From Palsa-504 sp963744005 (GTDB taxonomy: Bacteria; Actinomycetota; Actinomycetes; Streptosporangiales; Streptosporangiaceae), in contig CAVURU010000003.1 of the NCBI GenBank assembly GCA_963744005.1, positions 3,038,001 through 3,102,000 of the forward strand: DNA of 64,000 nucleotides, given 5' to 3'. The translations under genes were made by a program, and so were the position numbers. Below are positions 1 to 7,441 of this stretch, piece by piece; within the stretch, counting starts at the first letter, position 1; the number at the start of each line of letters is the position of its first letter. The notes below the pieces were generated by a model that saw only the letters and a program-made list of their open reading frames with translations, had not been told where the DNA came from and made no database searches.

Positions 1-881
1 GTCGGCGCCGCGCAGCTCGCCGGCGGCGGTGAAGTCGCGGCCCTGGGCGACCCGGCGGCCGTCCACGCTGACCAGGCTGGCGGTGAAGCTGGTCGGGTCA
101 TCGACGTCGGGCTGTGCCGTGCTGCGGCGGTGGCGAACTCGGCCTCCAGGTCGGCGTAGGAGGCGGCGCGGAAGGCGATCCGCTCCCGCTCCCGGTCCAC
201 GACCAGCCGGGTGGCGACCGACTGCACGCGGCCGGCCGACAGCCGGGGCATGACCTTCTTCCACAGCACGGGCGAGACCTCGTAGCCGTACAGCCGGTCC
301 AGCACGCGGCGGGCCTGGTAGGCGTCGACCAGGCCCTCGTCGACCTGGCGCGGGTTGGCGATGGCCCGGGCGATGGCCTCCGGGGTGATCTCGTGGAAGA
401 CCATCCGGCTGTGCGGGACCTTGGGCTTGAGCTCCTCGAGCAGGTGCCAGGCGATGGCCTCGCCCTCGCGGTCTTCATCAGTGGCCAGCAGGAGCTCGTC
501 GGCGTCCTTCAGCAGGCTCTTGAGCTTGGCCACCTGCTGCCGCTTGTCCGCGGCCACGACGTACAGCGGCTCGAAGTTCTCGTCCACGTTGACGCCGAGG
601 CGGGCCCACGGCTCACCGCGGTACTTGGCCGGGATCTCGGCCGCCCGGTCGGGCATGTCGCGGATGTGGCCGACGCTGGACTCGACCACGTAGCCGTTAC
701 CCAGGTAGCCGGCGATGGTCCGGGCCTTGGACGGCGACTCGACGATGACCAGCTTGGTGCCGCCGCCGCCGCCGTTGGCCGGCGCGGTCGCGGCCGCAGC
801 GGCGCGGCCGCCGGTCTTGGCCTTGGCGGCCGTCCGGCCGGTACCCGTCTTCGGCTTAGCCGTTCCTGTCCTTGGTGGCAC
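1..881 (-). CDS. topA: DNA topoisomerase I, N-terminal part (runs off the left edge)
   Basis: Type IA topoisomerase that relaxes negative supercoils by passing one strand through a transient single-strand break. The window holds the first 293 residues. A low-complexity Lys/Ala/Thr/Gly leader (about 1-42) precedes the Toprim start LVIVESPSKA (44-53); the acidic metal-binding motif TDEDREGEA follows at about 134-142, then the start of the DNA-gate domain (VLWKKVMPRLSAGRVQS). I chose GTG at 881, which reads VPPRTGTAKPK and has an AGGACAGGA stretch upstream; no other start codon lies nearby in frame. The charged N-terminal extension is typical of actinobacterial TopA. The catalytic Tyr domain and C-terminus lie outside the window. 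The gene is divergent from the DUF5703 gene. Confidence 0.95.
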   Translation of the reverse strand, partial: MPPRTGTAKPKTGTGRTAAKAKTGGRAAAAATAPANGGGGGTKLVIVESPSKARTIAGYLGNGYVVESSVGHIRDMPDRAAEIPAKYRGEPWARLGVNVDENFEPLYVVAADKRQQVAKLKSLLKDADELLLATDEDREGEAIAWHLLEELKPKVPHSRMVFHEITPEAIARAIANPRQVDEGLVDAYQARRVLDRLYGYEVSPVLWKKVMPRLSAGRVQSVATRLVVDRERERIAFRAASYADLEAEFATAAARHSPTSMTRPASPPAWSAWTAAGSPRAATSPPPASCAAP

Positions 882-1051
882 GCTGTTCCTGTCCTCGCCT
901 TCGCGCCAACCGTCTTCCGTATCGGCGGTTGTTGCGCCCTTCAGCTGTAACCGTCGGCCCGGCTCGGTGTGTTCCCTGGGCCTCCTGGCCTAAGGCGGAG
1001 ATTCTGTCACCACCGGTTGAATCTACGGTGAACTGAAGCACAATAGGACCG

Positions 1052-1246
1052 ATGGCCGAGTACGCCTACCTCATCGTGTACCTGCCGCGCGGAAGATCCC
1101 GAGATGCTCGCGACACCGCCCGGCGGATCCTGGCCGACTACGCCGAGTACGAGGGCTGGGAACTGGCCCGGCTCCGCATCAGCGCCGACGGCAGCAGGAA
1201 GGCTACCCTCCGCAGGCGAATCATACGCCCAGTCCGTACTTTCTGA
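1052..1246 (+). CDS. DUF5703 family small protein
   Basis: A 64-residue protein of unknown function. It has the features I associate with the actinobacterial DUF5703 family: the N-terminal pattern EYAYLIVYLPRG, a central YAEYEGWELARLRI segment and a basic tail with SRKATLRRRII. It is short, soluble and basic at the C-terminus, with no signal peptide or membrane segment. It lies divergently from topA, and a strong hairpin follows 22 bases after its stop, so it is probably a single-gene transcript. The family assignment is from recognition; no function is claimed. Confidence 0.8.
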   Translation: MAEYAYLIVYLPRGRSRDARDTARRILADYAEYEGWELARLRISADGSRKATLRRRIIRPVRTF

Positions 1247-1267
1247 ACCGTTCCGCGTCCCGACATG

Positions 1268-1308
1268 ACTGTGCGCGGCTCCCCCTCGTGAGGGGAGCCG
1301 CGCACAGT
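1268..1308. terminator. Bidirectional hairpin terminator
   Basis: Perfect 17-bp inverted repeat (1268-1284 with 1292-1308) around a 7-base loop. It sits between the convergent DUF5703 and chaplin genes. There is no T-tract, which is common for actinobacterial terminators. It could serve both strands. Confidence 0.8.
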
Positions 1309-1323
1309 ACTTATCAGGCGCGG

Positions 1324-2442
1324 TTAGCCGTTGCGGCGCCGCCGGGCGATGACCAGGGCGGTGCCGATGCCCACGCTGGCCAGCGCGGCGGCCACCATGC
1401 CGAGCAGGTTCGCACCGGTGATGGGCAGGGTGCCCGTGGTGCTGGTGGTGGTAGCGCCCGTGGTGGTGGTCGCCGGGGTGTTACCCGACGGCATGTTGCC
1501 ACCCGAGGGCGGGGTGTTGCCGCCAGGCGGCGGGGTGGGCCCGCCGGGCGGGGTGCTGGCGCAGTTGTGCTGGCACGGCGGCGGCGTGACGCAGTTGTGC
1601 TGGCACGGCGGCGGCGTGACGCAGTCGTGCTCGCACGGCGGCGGCGTGTGGCAGTCGTGCTCGCACGGCGGGATGACCACCGAGGTGGAGCCGCCCTGGC
1701 AGCCGGAGTTGGCGAAGCCGAGCACGGCCAGCGAGATGCCGCAGACGTTCACCGGCACGCTGATCGGCGCGTTCACGGTGTTGCCGGACAGGGCCGAGAG
1801 CACGCCCGCGTTGCCGTTGCCGTTATTGCCGTTGCCGCCGTTGCCCACGACCGTGGTGCTGCTGGCGCCGCCGAGGCAGCCCGCGTTGGAGAAGCCGAGC
1901 AGCGCGAGCGAGATGCCGCAGACGTTGACCGGCGCGCTGATCGGCGCGTTCACGGTGTTACCGGACAGGGCCGAGATGACGCCCGCGTTCCCGTTGCCGC
2001 TGCCGCCGGAGCCGTTGCCGACCACGGTGGTGCTGTGCGAGCCGCCCTGGCAGCCCGAGTTCGCGCCGCCGGCCACCGCGGCGCTGACGCCGCACAGGTT
2101 CACCGGCGCGCTGATGGGCGCGTTCACGGTGTTGCCGGACCCGATGGAGGCCACCCCGGCGTTCCCGTTGCCGTTGCCGCTGCCGCCGGATCCGTTGCCG
2201 ACCACGGTGGTCGAGCTGGATCCGCCCTGGCAGCCGGCGTTCGCCCCGCCGAGCAGGCCGAGGGCGACGCCGCAGAGGTCGACCGGTGCGCTGACCGGTG
2301 CGTTCACGGTGTTGCCGGACAGGACCGACAAGACACCGCCGTTGCCGTTGCCGTCTGCGACCGCGGCGCTGGCCGGCATCGCGAACCCGGCGGTGAGCAG
2401 CGCGGCGCCAGCCGCAGCTGAAACCCAACGTGCCATTTTCAT
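1324..2442 (-). CDS. Sortase-anchored four-domain chaplin with Cys-His repeats
   Basis: Secreted hydrophobic surface protein of 372 residues, expected at the outer wall of aerial hyphae or spores. Residues 1-27 form a signal peptide ending in ASA. Four chaplin domains follow (about 33-74, 95-134, 153-192, 212-251). Each has the GNTVNAP(V/I)S.PV core and two Cys (57/71, 117/131, 175/189, 234/248), and the first three are followed by Gly/Asn-rich spacers. Residues 260-294 hold four decapeptides of the form C-(E/Q)-H-(D/N)-C, then a Pro/Thr/Gly linker. The C-terminus has LPITG (339-343), a membrane segment and RRRR, a classic sortase signal. The start overlaps the upstream gene as ATGA, so the two are probably translationally coupled; GGAG also precedes the ATG. 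Typical long chaplins have two chaplin domains; four plus a Cys-His block is unusual. Confidence 0.88.
   Translation of the reverse strand: MKMARWVSAAAGAALLTAGFAMPASAAVADGNGNGGVLSVLSGNTVNAPVSAPVDLCGVALGLLGGANAGCQGGSSSTTVVGNGSGGSGNGNGNAGVASIGSGNTVNAPISAPVNLCGVSAAVAGGANSGCQGGSHSTTVVGNGSGGSGNGNAGVISALSGNTVNAPISAPVNVCGISLALLGFSNAGCLGGASSTTVVGNGGNGNNGNGNAGVLSALSGNTVNAPISVPVNVCGISLAVLGFANSGCQGGSTSVVIPPCEHDCHTPPPCEHDCVTPPPCQHNCVTPPPCQHNCASTPPGGPTPPPGGNTPPSGGNMPSGNTPATTTTGATTTSTTGTLPITGANLLGMVAAALASVGIGTALVIARRRRNG
1561..1672 (-). repeat. 30-bp tandem repeat encoding Cys-x-His-x-Cys decapeptides
   Basis: Almost four 30-bp units start at 1561, 1591, 1621 and 1651. The first two are identical and the last two differ by a few bases. 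They encode CQHNC and CEHDC pentapeptides separated by (H/V)TPPP. The repeat keeps the chaplin frame, so copy number could change without breaking the gene. Confidence 0.85.
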
Positions 2443-3179
2443 ATCGTTGCTCCAATTCCCGCCTTGCGGTCGCGTGCGCGACGGCTGGCTATCTTCAGTG
2501 CGGCCGCCCCGGCGAGCAAAGCTCCAATGGCGAGGGCCGCGAAGGAATCACTGCTCATGCCCGATGCATCCGACCCGCTGAGCGAGCCGTCGGCCGTGAG
2601 CGTGCTGCCTCCGCCTCCGCCGGCGCGGCCGGTCCGGGGTGCCGGACCGGCCAGCGACGGCAGATCGGCCAGCCCCGGGAGGGAACCCGGGCCGGCCAGC
2701 TGAGAAACAGCGGTACTTCCAGGGGTGTCCGCGCCCGGGCCGGGCGCGTCGAGCGTGTCACCAAAAGCCGGCCGGAGCGCGGCGGAGGCCGCCCCCGGCC
2801 CGGCGCCCGCGGTGAGCGCAGTGCTGGCCGCACTGGCCCCGGGGCCGCCGGCGTGCCCGCCACTGACGTTGGCGGCGGTCGAGCTCACGGTGCCGGAAGC
2901 GGGCGCGTAGTGGCTGCTTCCGGCGGTGGCGTTCGGTTCCGGGGCCGCGGCGGGGGAAGGGGCTCCCCCGCAGCTGACGGCCGCGAGGCCGAGACCAAGG
3001 TCGGCGCAGACACCGGCCGGGAGGCCGATCGGCGCCAGGAGCCCGGTACCGCCGAGCACGGTGATCGTGCCCGAGGTCCCGGTGCTGGCCTGGGCCAGGC
3101 CGGACAGGCCGCCTCCGGCGGCTGCGACGCCGGCCGCCACCAGGGCCGTCCTCGCTGTCCAGCGCGCCCACGGACGCAT
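2439..3179 (-). CDS. Secreted, membrane-anchored chaplin-like protein
   Basis: A 246-residue protein with an N-terminal signal peptide (arginines, then AALVAAGVAAAGGG-type core, ending near QAS). One degenerate chaplin-like segment follows (about 32-70), in which TVLGGTGLLAPIGLPAGVC corresponds to the chaplin core and a second Cys follows. The middle is a long Ala/Gly/Ser/Pro-rich disordered stretch. The C-terminus has a hydrophobic helix (FAALAIGALLAGAAAL) and a basic SRRARDRK tail, but no LPXTG, so it is probably held in the membrane and not sortase-linked. Its stop overlaps the ATG of the four-domain chaplin by four bases. It is first in this two-gene operon. The chaplin relation is inferred from pattern and context. 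Confidence 0.7.
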   Translation of the reverse strand: MRPWARWTARTALVAAGVAAAGGGLSGLAQASTGTSGTITVLGGTGLLAPIGLPAGVCADLGLGLAAVSCGGAPSPAAAPEPNATAGSSHYAPASGTVSSTAANVSGGHAGGPGASAASTALTAGAGPGAASAALRPAFGDTLDAPGPGADTPGSTAVSQLAGPGSLPGLADLPSLAGPAPRTGRAGGGGGSTLTADGSLSGSDASGMSSDSFAALAIGALLAGAAALKIASRRARDRKAGIGATI

Positions 3180-3233
3180 GGGAACTCCTTGTTGATCTTG
3201 ATGGGAGATTCAGGGAACAGTCAGCGTCCCCGT

Positions 3234-3350
3234 GAGTACAGAGCGTTACCTTAGCATCACAGGGAGTACTCAGCAGGAAAGTCGGGGAATTAAAAGCCGA
3301 GCCTGCGAAACCTGCTCTGGCGCACTCGCGCTGACCTTGGATTAAGCGCA
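3234..3350 (-). promoter_or_regulatory. Upstream control region of the chaplin operon
   Basis: Two blocks (3234-3260 and 3315-3349) match two blocks upstream of the other chaplin gene (4412-4437 and 4494-4528) in the same order, about 55 bases apart. On the minus strand the proximal block contains GTGATGCTA, then GTAAC and CTGTAC. GGTAAC with CGCTGA 18 bases later resembles the BldN-type promoter known for Streptomyces chaplins. The sigma factor is inferred; the sequence sharing is seen. Confidence 0.55.
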
Positions 3351-3575
3351 TGGAAAGCCTTAGAACAGACCCTGAGCAGGCCCAATGCCACGAGTGCGTA
3401 TTCGTCGCAAGCGGTCTGGAACCGCCGTTAATGACCGCGGTACGCCGCGTTGGGCCGCGTTACGCCGGCAACACGCGAAATTGTCCGTGTTGCCGGCCGC
3501 AGCCGGGCAGCGCCTGGATGAACGGTCCAGGCGCTGCCGTCCGCCGGAGCGAGAGAGATACAACGAGGAACTGCT

Positions 3576-3617
3576 CCGGTCCTGGGCGAGGAGGCGACGC
3601 GCGTCGCCCAGGACCGG
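3576..3617 (-). terminator. Hairpin terminator downstream of the second chaplin gene
   Basis: Perfect 14-bp stem (3576-3589 with 3604-3617) around a 14-base loop, starting about 30 bases after the chaplin stop on the minus strand. No T-tract. Confidence 0.75.
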
Positions 3618-3645
3618 CCGTGCCGTCCAGCTACCGCAGCGGCGG

Positions 3646-4257
3646 CTAGTTGATGAAGGTCAGGCTGCCCGCGCCGCCGTGGCAGCCGGCGTTGGCGAAG
3701 CCGAGCACGCCCGCGGCCACGCCGCAGACGTTGACCGGCGCGCTGACCGGGGCGTTCACCGTGTTGCCGGAGCCGATCGAGGCAATGCCGGCGTTGCCGT
3801 TGCCGTTGTTGCCGCCGCCGTTGCCGACGATGGTGGTGCTGCCCGAGCCGCCGTGGCAACCCGCGTTGGCGCCGCCGCCCACAGCCGCGGCCACGCCGCA
3901 GACGTTGACCGGCGCGCTGATCGGAGCGTTCACCGTGTTGCCCGAGCCGACCGAGGCGATCCCGGCGTTGCCGTTGCCGTTGTTGCCGCCGCCCAGGCCG
4001 CCGCCGTTGCCGACGATGGTGGTCGAGTCGGCGCCGCCGACGCAGCCGGCGTTGGCAAAGCCGAGCACGCCCGCGGCCACGCCGCACAGGTCGATCGGCG
4101 CGCTGACCGGCGCGTTCACCACGTTGCCCGACAGGGCGGACAGGATGCCAGCGTTGCCGTTCCCGCTATCGGCGAACGCCGCGCTGGCCGGAAGCGCAAA
4201 CCCGGCGGTGAGCACAGCGGTAGCGGCAGCGGCAGAAAACCAGCGAGCCCTCTTCAT
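3646..4257 (-). CDS. Secreted three-domain chaplin
   Basis: Predicted 203-residue secreted chaplin. The signal peptide (MKRARWF, hydrophobic core, ending SAA) is nearly the same as that of the first chaplin. Three chaplin domains follow, each with GN(T/V)VNAP(V/I)SAP and a Cys pair, separated by Gly/Asn spacers. There is no LPXTG, membrane anchor or Cys-His block, so it should be released and assemble with the anchored protein into an amyloid-like surface film, as known for chaplins. I chose ATG 4257 because it begins the signal peptide and has GGAG eight bases upstream; the same GGA-TGGAG-ACGATATG-like leader precedes the first chaplin. It is monocistronic, with its own terminator downstream. 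Confidence 0.88.
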   Translation of the reverse strand: MKRARWFSAAAATAVLTAGFALPASAAFADSGNGNAGILSALSGNVVNAPVSAPIDLCGVAAGVLGFANAGCVGGADSTTIVGNGGGLGGGNNGNGNAGIASVGSGNTVNAPISAPVNVCGVAAAVGGGANAGCHGGSGSTTIVGNGGGNNGNGNAGIASIGSGNTVNAPVSAPVNVCGVAAGVLGFANAGCHGGAGSLTFIN

Positions 4258-4411
4258 ATCGTTACTCCATTCCGGAAACTCGGTCGCGGACGCGACGGCT
4301 GTCAGAGGTGCAGCCCCTCCGCCGAGGCGGGATCCGCATAAGGGGCCGGACGGTTCGCAGCTTCCGGACCTGCGGGGCATGTGGCCCTATCCGGCTCACT
4401 GCGAGCGGGGC

Positions 4412-4528
4412 GGTACAGGGAGTAACGATAGCATCACTGCGTGTGTTCATCGCACGCAAGTCACGGATTTCTAAGGCCGGGCGTCAATGCCCGCTTTGGC
4501 GGTCCCGCGCTGACCTCGGATAAGGCGC
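4412..4528 (-). promoter_or_regulatory. Upstream control region of the second chaplin gene
   Basis: Carries the same two conserved blocks as the first chaplin operon (4412-4437 and 4494-4528). The minus strand reads GTGATGCTATCGTTAC. The distal block just touches the stop codon of the neighbouring peptidase gene, so this regulatory DNA abuts it directly. Confidence 0.55.
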
Positions 4529-5838
4529 TAACAGTAGTCGAGAAAACGGTCCAGGACACGCGCACCGAAACGCAGGCTGTCGACCGGGACCCTTTCGTCG
4601 ATACCGTGGAACATTCCGGAAAAGTCCAAATCCGGCGGCAGCTGCAGCGGCGTGAAACCGAAGCAGCGCAGGCCGAGCAGGCTGAGCGACTTGGCGTCTG
4701 TGCCGGCCGACAGGCAGTACGGAAGGATCTGCGCCCCGGGATCCTCGTCGGTAAGAGCGCTGGTCATGGCCTCATACAGGGCCCCGTCCGGGGTGGTTTC
4801 CACCGCGATGTCGTGATGGATGAACTCCCGGGTCACGCCCGGGCCCAGCACCCGGTCCAGCTCGGCGAAAAACTCTTCCTCATAACCCGGGAGAAAACGG
4901 CCGTCCACTTCGGCGGTAGCTTCCTGCGGCACCACGTTGACCTTGTAACCGGCTTTCAGCACGGTCGGATTCACCGTATTCCGCAGGGTTGCGCCAATGA
5001 CACGCGAAACGGCACCAATTTTCCCGAGGGATAGCTCTGGATCGTTCGGGGAAAATTCGACACCGAGGGCCGCGGCGGCACCTTCCAGGAAAGCCCGGAC
5101 GGACGGGATCATCTGGACCGGCCACTCGTGACGGCCCAGCCGGCCGATGGCCTCGGCCAGCTCGGTGACCGCGTTGTCCGAGTGCAGCATCGAGCCGTGC
5201 CCGGCGGTGCCGCGCGCGGTCAGCCGCATCCAGGCCAGCCCCTTCTCCGCGGTCTGCAGGAGATAGAGGCGCCGGCCGCCCAGGCTCACGCTGAACCCGC
5301 CGACCTCGCCGACCGCCTCGGTCGCGCCCTCGAACAGGTCCCGGTGGTGGTCGACCAGCCAGTGGGCGCCGAACTTGCCGCCCGCCTCCTCGTCGGCCGG
5401 GAAGACCAGGATCACGTCGCGCGCGGGCGGGCGGCCCTCGCGCAGCCGCTGCCGCATGACGGCCAGCATCATGGCGTCCATGTCCTTCATGTCGATCGCG
5501 CCGCGGCCCCACAGGCAGCCGTCGGCGATCTCGCCGGAGAACGGGTCGTAGCGCCAGTCGGCGGCGTTGGCCGGGACGACGTCGAGGTGACCGTGGACGA
5601 CCAGGGCCGGCCGGGACTGGTCCTGGCCGGCCACGCGGGCCACGACGCTGGTGCGTTTCGGGTGTGACTCCAGCAGGGCGGCCTCCAGGCCGACGTCGGC
5701 GAGGCTGGCCGCGACGTACTCGGCGGCCTGGCGCTCGCCGGGGCCGGAGTTGTCGCCGGGGTTGGAGGTGTCGATCCTGAGCAGGTCGCGGCAGATGTCT
5801 GCGACCTCGTCCTGCGCGGTCACCTGGTTGGCTGTCAC
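4528..5838 (-). CDS. M20 family metallopeptidase (ArgE/DapE/CPG2 type)
   Basis: Cytoplasmic, probably di-zinc amidohydrolase or dipeptidase of 436 residues, the usual family length. Family landmarks are in order: HGHLDVVPA (82-90; metal ligand His, catalytic Asp), GRGAIDMKD (111-119; bridging Asp), PADEEAGG (147-154; catalytic Glu pair), and a C-terminal His ligand region near TDAKSLSLLG. The dimerisation domain lies between. No signal peptide is seen. The exact substrate (acyl-amino acid, dipeptide or succinyl-diaminopimelate) cannot be told from sequence; an argE or dapE symbol would be over-reach. It lies upstream of the chaplin gene on the same strand but is separated by that gene's own control region. 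Confidence 0.9.
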   Translation of the reverse strand: MTANQVTAQDEVADICRDLLRIDTSNPGDNSGPGERQAAEYVAASLADVGLEAALLESHPKRTSVVARVAGQDQSRPALVVHGHLDVVPANAADWRYDPFSGEIADGCLWGRGAIDMKDMDAMMLAVMRQRLREGRPPARDVILVFPADEEAGGKFGAHWLVDHHRDLFEGATEAVGEVGGFSVSLGGRRLYLLQTAEKGLAWMRLTARGTAGHGSMLHSDNAVTELAEAIGRLGRHEWPVQMIPSVRAFLEGAAAALGVEFSPNDPELSLGKIGAVSRVIGATLRNTVNPTVLKAGYKVNVVPQEATAEVDGRFLPGYEEEFFAELDRVLGPGVTREFIHHDIAVETTPDGALYEAMTSALTDEDPGAQILPYCLSAGTDAKSLSLLGLRCFGFTPLQLPPDLDFSGMFHGIDERVPVDSLRFGARVLDRFLDYC

Positions 5839-5992
5839 GGGTCTATCGTCGCACCTGGCGTGGGAACGTTCGGCCGTACCCTGGGCTGGGGTTGCTGGCC
5901 GCGTTCGGCCGCCGGGCGGCTGGGGCTTCCCCTTCGCTTGTGGGGCCGGGGTTTGCTACCCTGAGCCAGCTGATGCGTGACACGTGTCGCAG

Positions 5993-6077
5993 GTCCGGGT
6001 GGCGGAATAGGCAGACGCGCTAGCTTGAGGTGCTAGTGCCCGTAAAGGGCATGGGGGTTCAAGTCCCCCCTCGGACA
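5993..6077 (+). tRNA. tRNA-Leu (anticodon GAG)
   Basis: An 85-nt class II tRNA. The acceptor stem GTCCGGG pairs with CTCGGAC (one G-T pair), followed by discriminator A. The D-arm starts TGGCGGAAT. The anticodon stem CTAGC/GCTAG encloses TTGAGGT, giving anticodon GAG. A long variable arm (GCCCGTAAAGGGC) and T-arm GGGGGTTCAAGTCCCCC follow. CCA is not encoded. Its 3' end is the sequence repeated, in decayed form, many times across the window. Confidence 0.95.
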
Positions 6078-6549
6078 CATCACGATGAGCGCCTGACCTG
6101 CGGATACGTCATGGGCTTGCATCCGCCAGAATCAGGCACAAGGCTGTTCTCGCAGGTCGGGATCATGGGGGTTCAAGTCGGGTCCAGGTTGCGGAACGAT
6201 AACAGCCATCGTCAGCCAGACCTACTTGCGGATTTTGCGTGACGCGCCAAACGGGAAGCCATGGCCTGTAGAAGACACTAGGCGGACCGCGCCGCGGCTG
6301 GATGCTACTTTTCCGGGAGCCGCACGTGCCGCGCGCACCGGCCGACTGCGGACACCCCGTCGACACTGCAAACCCGTCTCCGCAGTGAGCGCAGACATGT
6401 CGGCTTCCCCGCGAAGGCGCACAGATCGAATCTGGCGCAAATCCGAGTTGCGGATCCCGAATCAAGCTTGGCGCAGAAGACCAGCTCTGCGCTCGGGCTG
6501 CCGACAGCCGGGGCGGTCCGCGTCCGCCCCGGCCCGTGAACTCGGCGCA
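6078..6549. other. Gene-free stretch with partial tRNA-Leu 3' duplication
   Basis: No coding region is convincing here. At 6164-6179 the tRNA T-arm sequence CATGGGGGTTCAAGTC reappears. The 6085-6180 stretch resembles 24240-24330, sharing CTGACCTGCGG and a GCAGGTC just before the T-arm copy. This looks like remains of an integration at the tRNA gene. The rest holds nothing I recognise. Confidence 0.5.
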
Positions 6550-6939
6550 TCATGTGACCGGAGTTAGAACTCGCCCGCGTCGTAGTCGGTCATCCGCATC
6601 ATGCCGGCCTTCCAGGCCGAATTCCTGGAATGCCGGGAACATCTGCTCGGCCGCGTACCGCTCCGCCTGTGCCTTCGACTCGCACACGGCCACCGCCTGC
6701 AGGCCGCTGGCGTCCGCGCCGGCCGCCCAGTTGATCAGGCCGTCGAGATCCTGGGGCGGCCTGGTCTTGGCGTTGACCTTATTGAAGTCGTCGACCGTGT
6801 AGCCGGGCGCGGAGGTGATGTCGGCCCCGCACAGGTAGGCAGTCTTCGTCGGCGCGGTTGCCAGCGCGTATTCGGAAGGGAACGCGGCACCGGTAGCAGG
6901 CCTGGTCGTTGTTACAGTTGCCGGCCCTGCGCCGGTCAC
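6550..6939 (-). CDS. Small conserved protein, ABM-like, with a replaced N-terminus
   Basis: The core from about residue 35 (YLCGADITSAPGYTVDDFNK, then INWAAGADASGLQAVAVCES and KAQAERYAAEQMFPAFQEFG) resembles small actinobacterial proteins of the antibiotic-monooxygenase-like fold. I do not know its function. The first 30 residues come from DNA that in another frame encodes a serine-recombinase zinc ribbon, so the natural start was probably lost and the real protein likely began near TAYLCG. At the 3' end the alternative frame reads MMRMTDYDAGEF then stop, hinting at a late frameshift. It may be inactive. Confidence 0.5.
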   Translation of the reverse strand: MTGAGPATVTTTRPATGAAFPSEYALATAPTKTAYLCGADITSAPGYTVDDFNKVNAKTRPPQDLDGLINWAAGADASGLQAVAVCESKAQAERYAAEQMFPAFQEFGLEGRHDADDRLRRGRVLTPVT

Positions 6940-7159
6940 ACAGGCCGCAGAGCAGGACGCCGCGCAGCGCGTAGACGCAGGGCCAAGGCGGTGCGGCTTG
7001 CGGGCGGGTACGGCTGCCGCGGCCGGTCAGGATCACCTGGACCTGCTCGAACTCGTGCCGATCGATGATCGGCGGATGCGCGATGCGCTCCGAGAGCAGC
7101 CACTTATCCGTCGTGGTTCCACCGCATCCGGGCGGCGTGGCCGAGCGCGACGTCGGCAA
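6900..7159 (-). pseudogene. Large serine recombinase fragment
   Basis: The minus strand encodes the middle of a large serine recombinase: KWLLSERIAHPPIIDRHEFE, a loop with VQVILTGRGSRTR, then the zinc-ribbon part LRGVLLCGLCDRRR and NNDQACYRCRVP. The catalytic resolvase domain is absent, and the 3' part runs out of frame into the neighbouring small gene. It is a remnant of an integrase or a mobile element. Confidence 0.65.
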
Positions 7160-7441
7160 GCCTGCCGACCACAGCGCTGCACCTGAGAAATCCAGCCCGG
7201 CGATAAAAGTCAGGTCGCTTTTTCGGTCTGCCCTTAGAGCTCACCGGACCGTCGCATCACCCGATCACGTCAATGTCTCGTTTGCCTGGCCGTATACCAC
7301 CAGAGTGCAACCGTCCAGCAAACCACACTGCTACTCCGGCTAGGCAAACTGGCCTTATAAAGTACCGGGGGCAATGAAACGTTACTGCGCTTCAGGTCCC
7401 GATTTGTTGCCGTGCTCATGTGGTCATTGCAGCGACAGGGA

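Noticed and set aside
1331..2581. 416-codon open frame on the plus strand opposite the chaplin genes
   Set aside because: It is the antisense of a repetitive high-GC gene; its Pro/Leu-rich content mirrors the chaplin repeats and it has no ribosome site.
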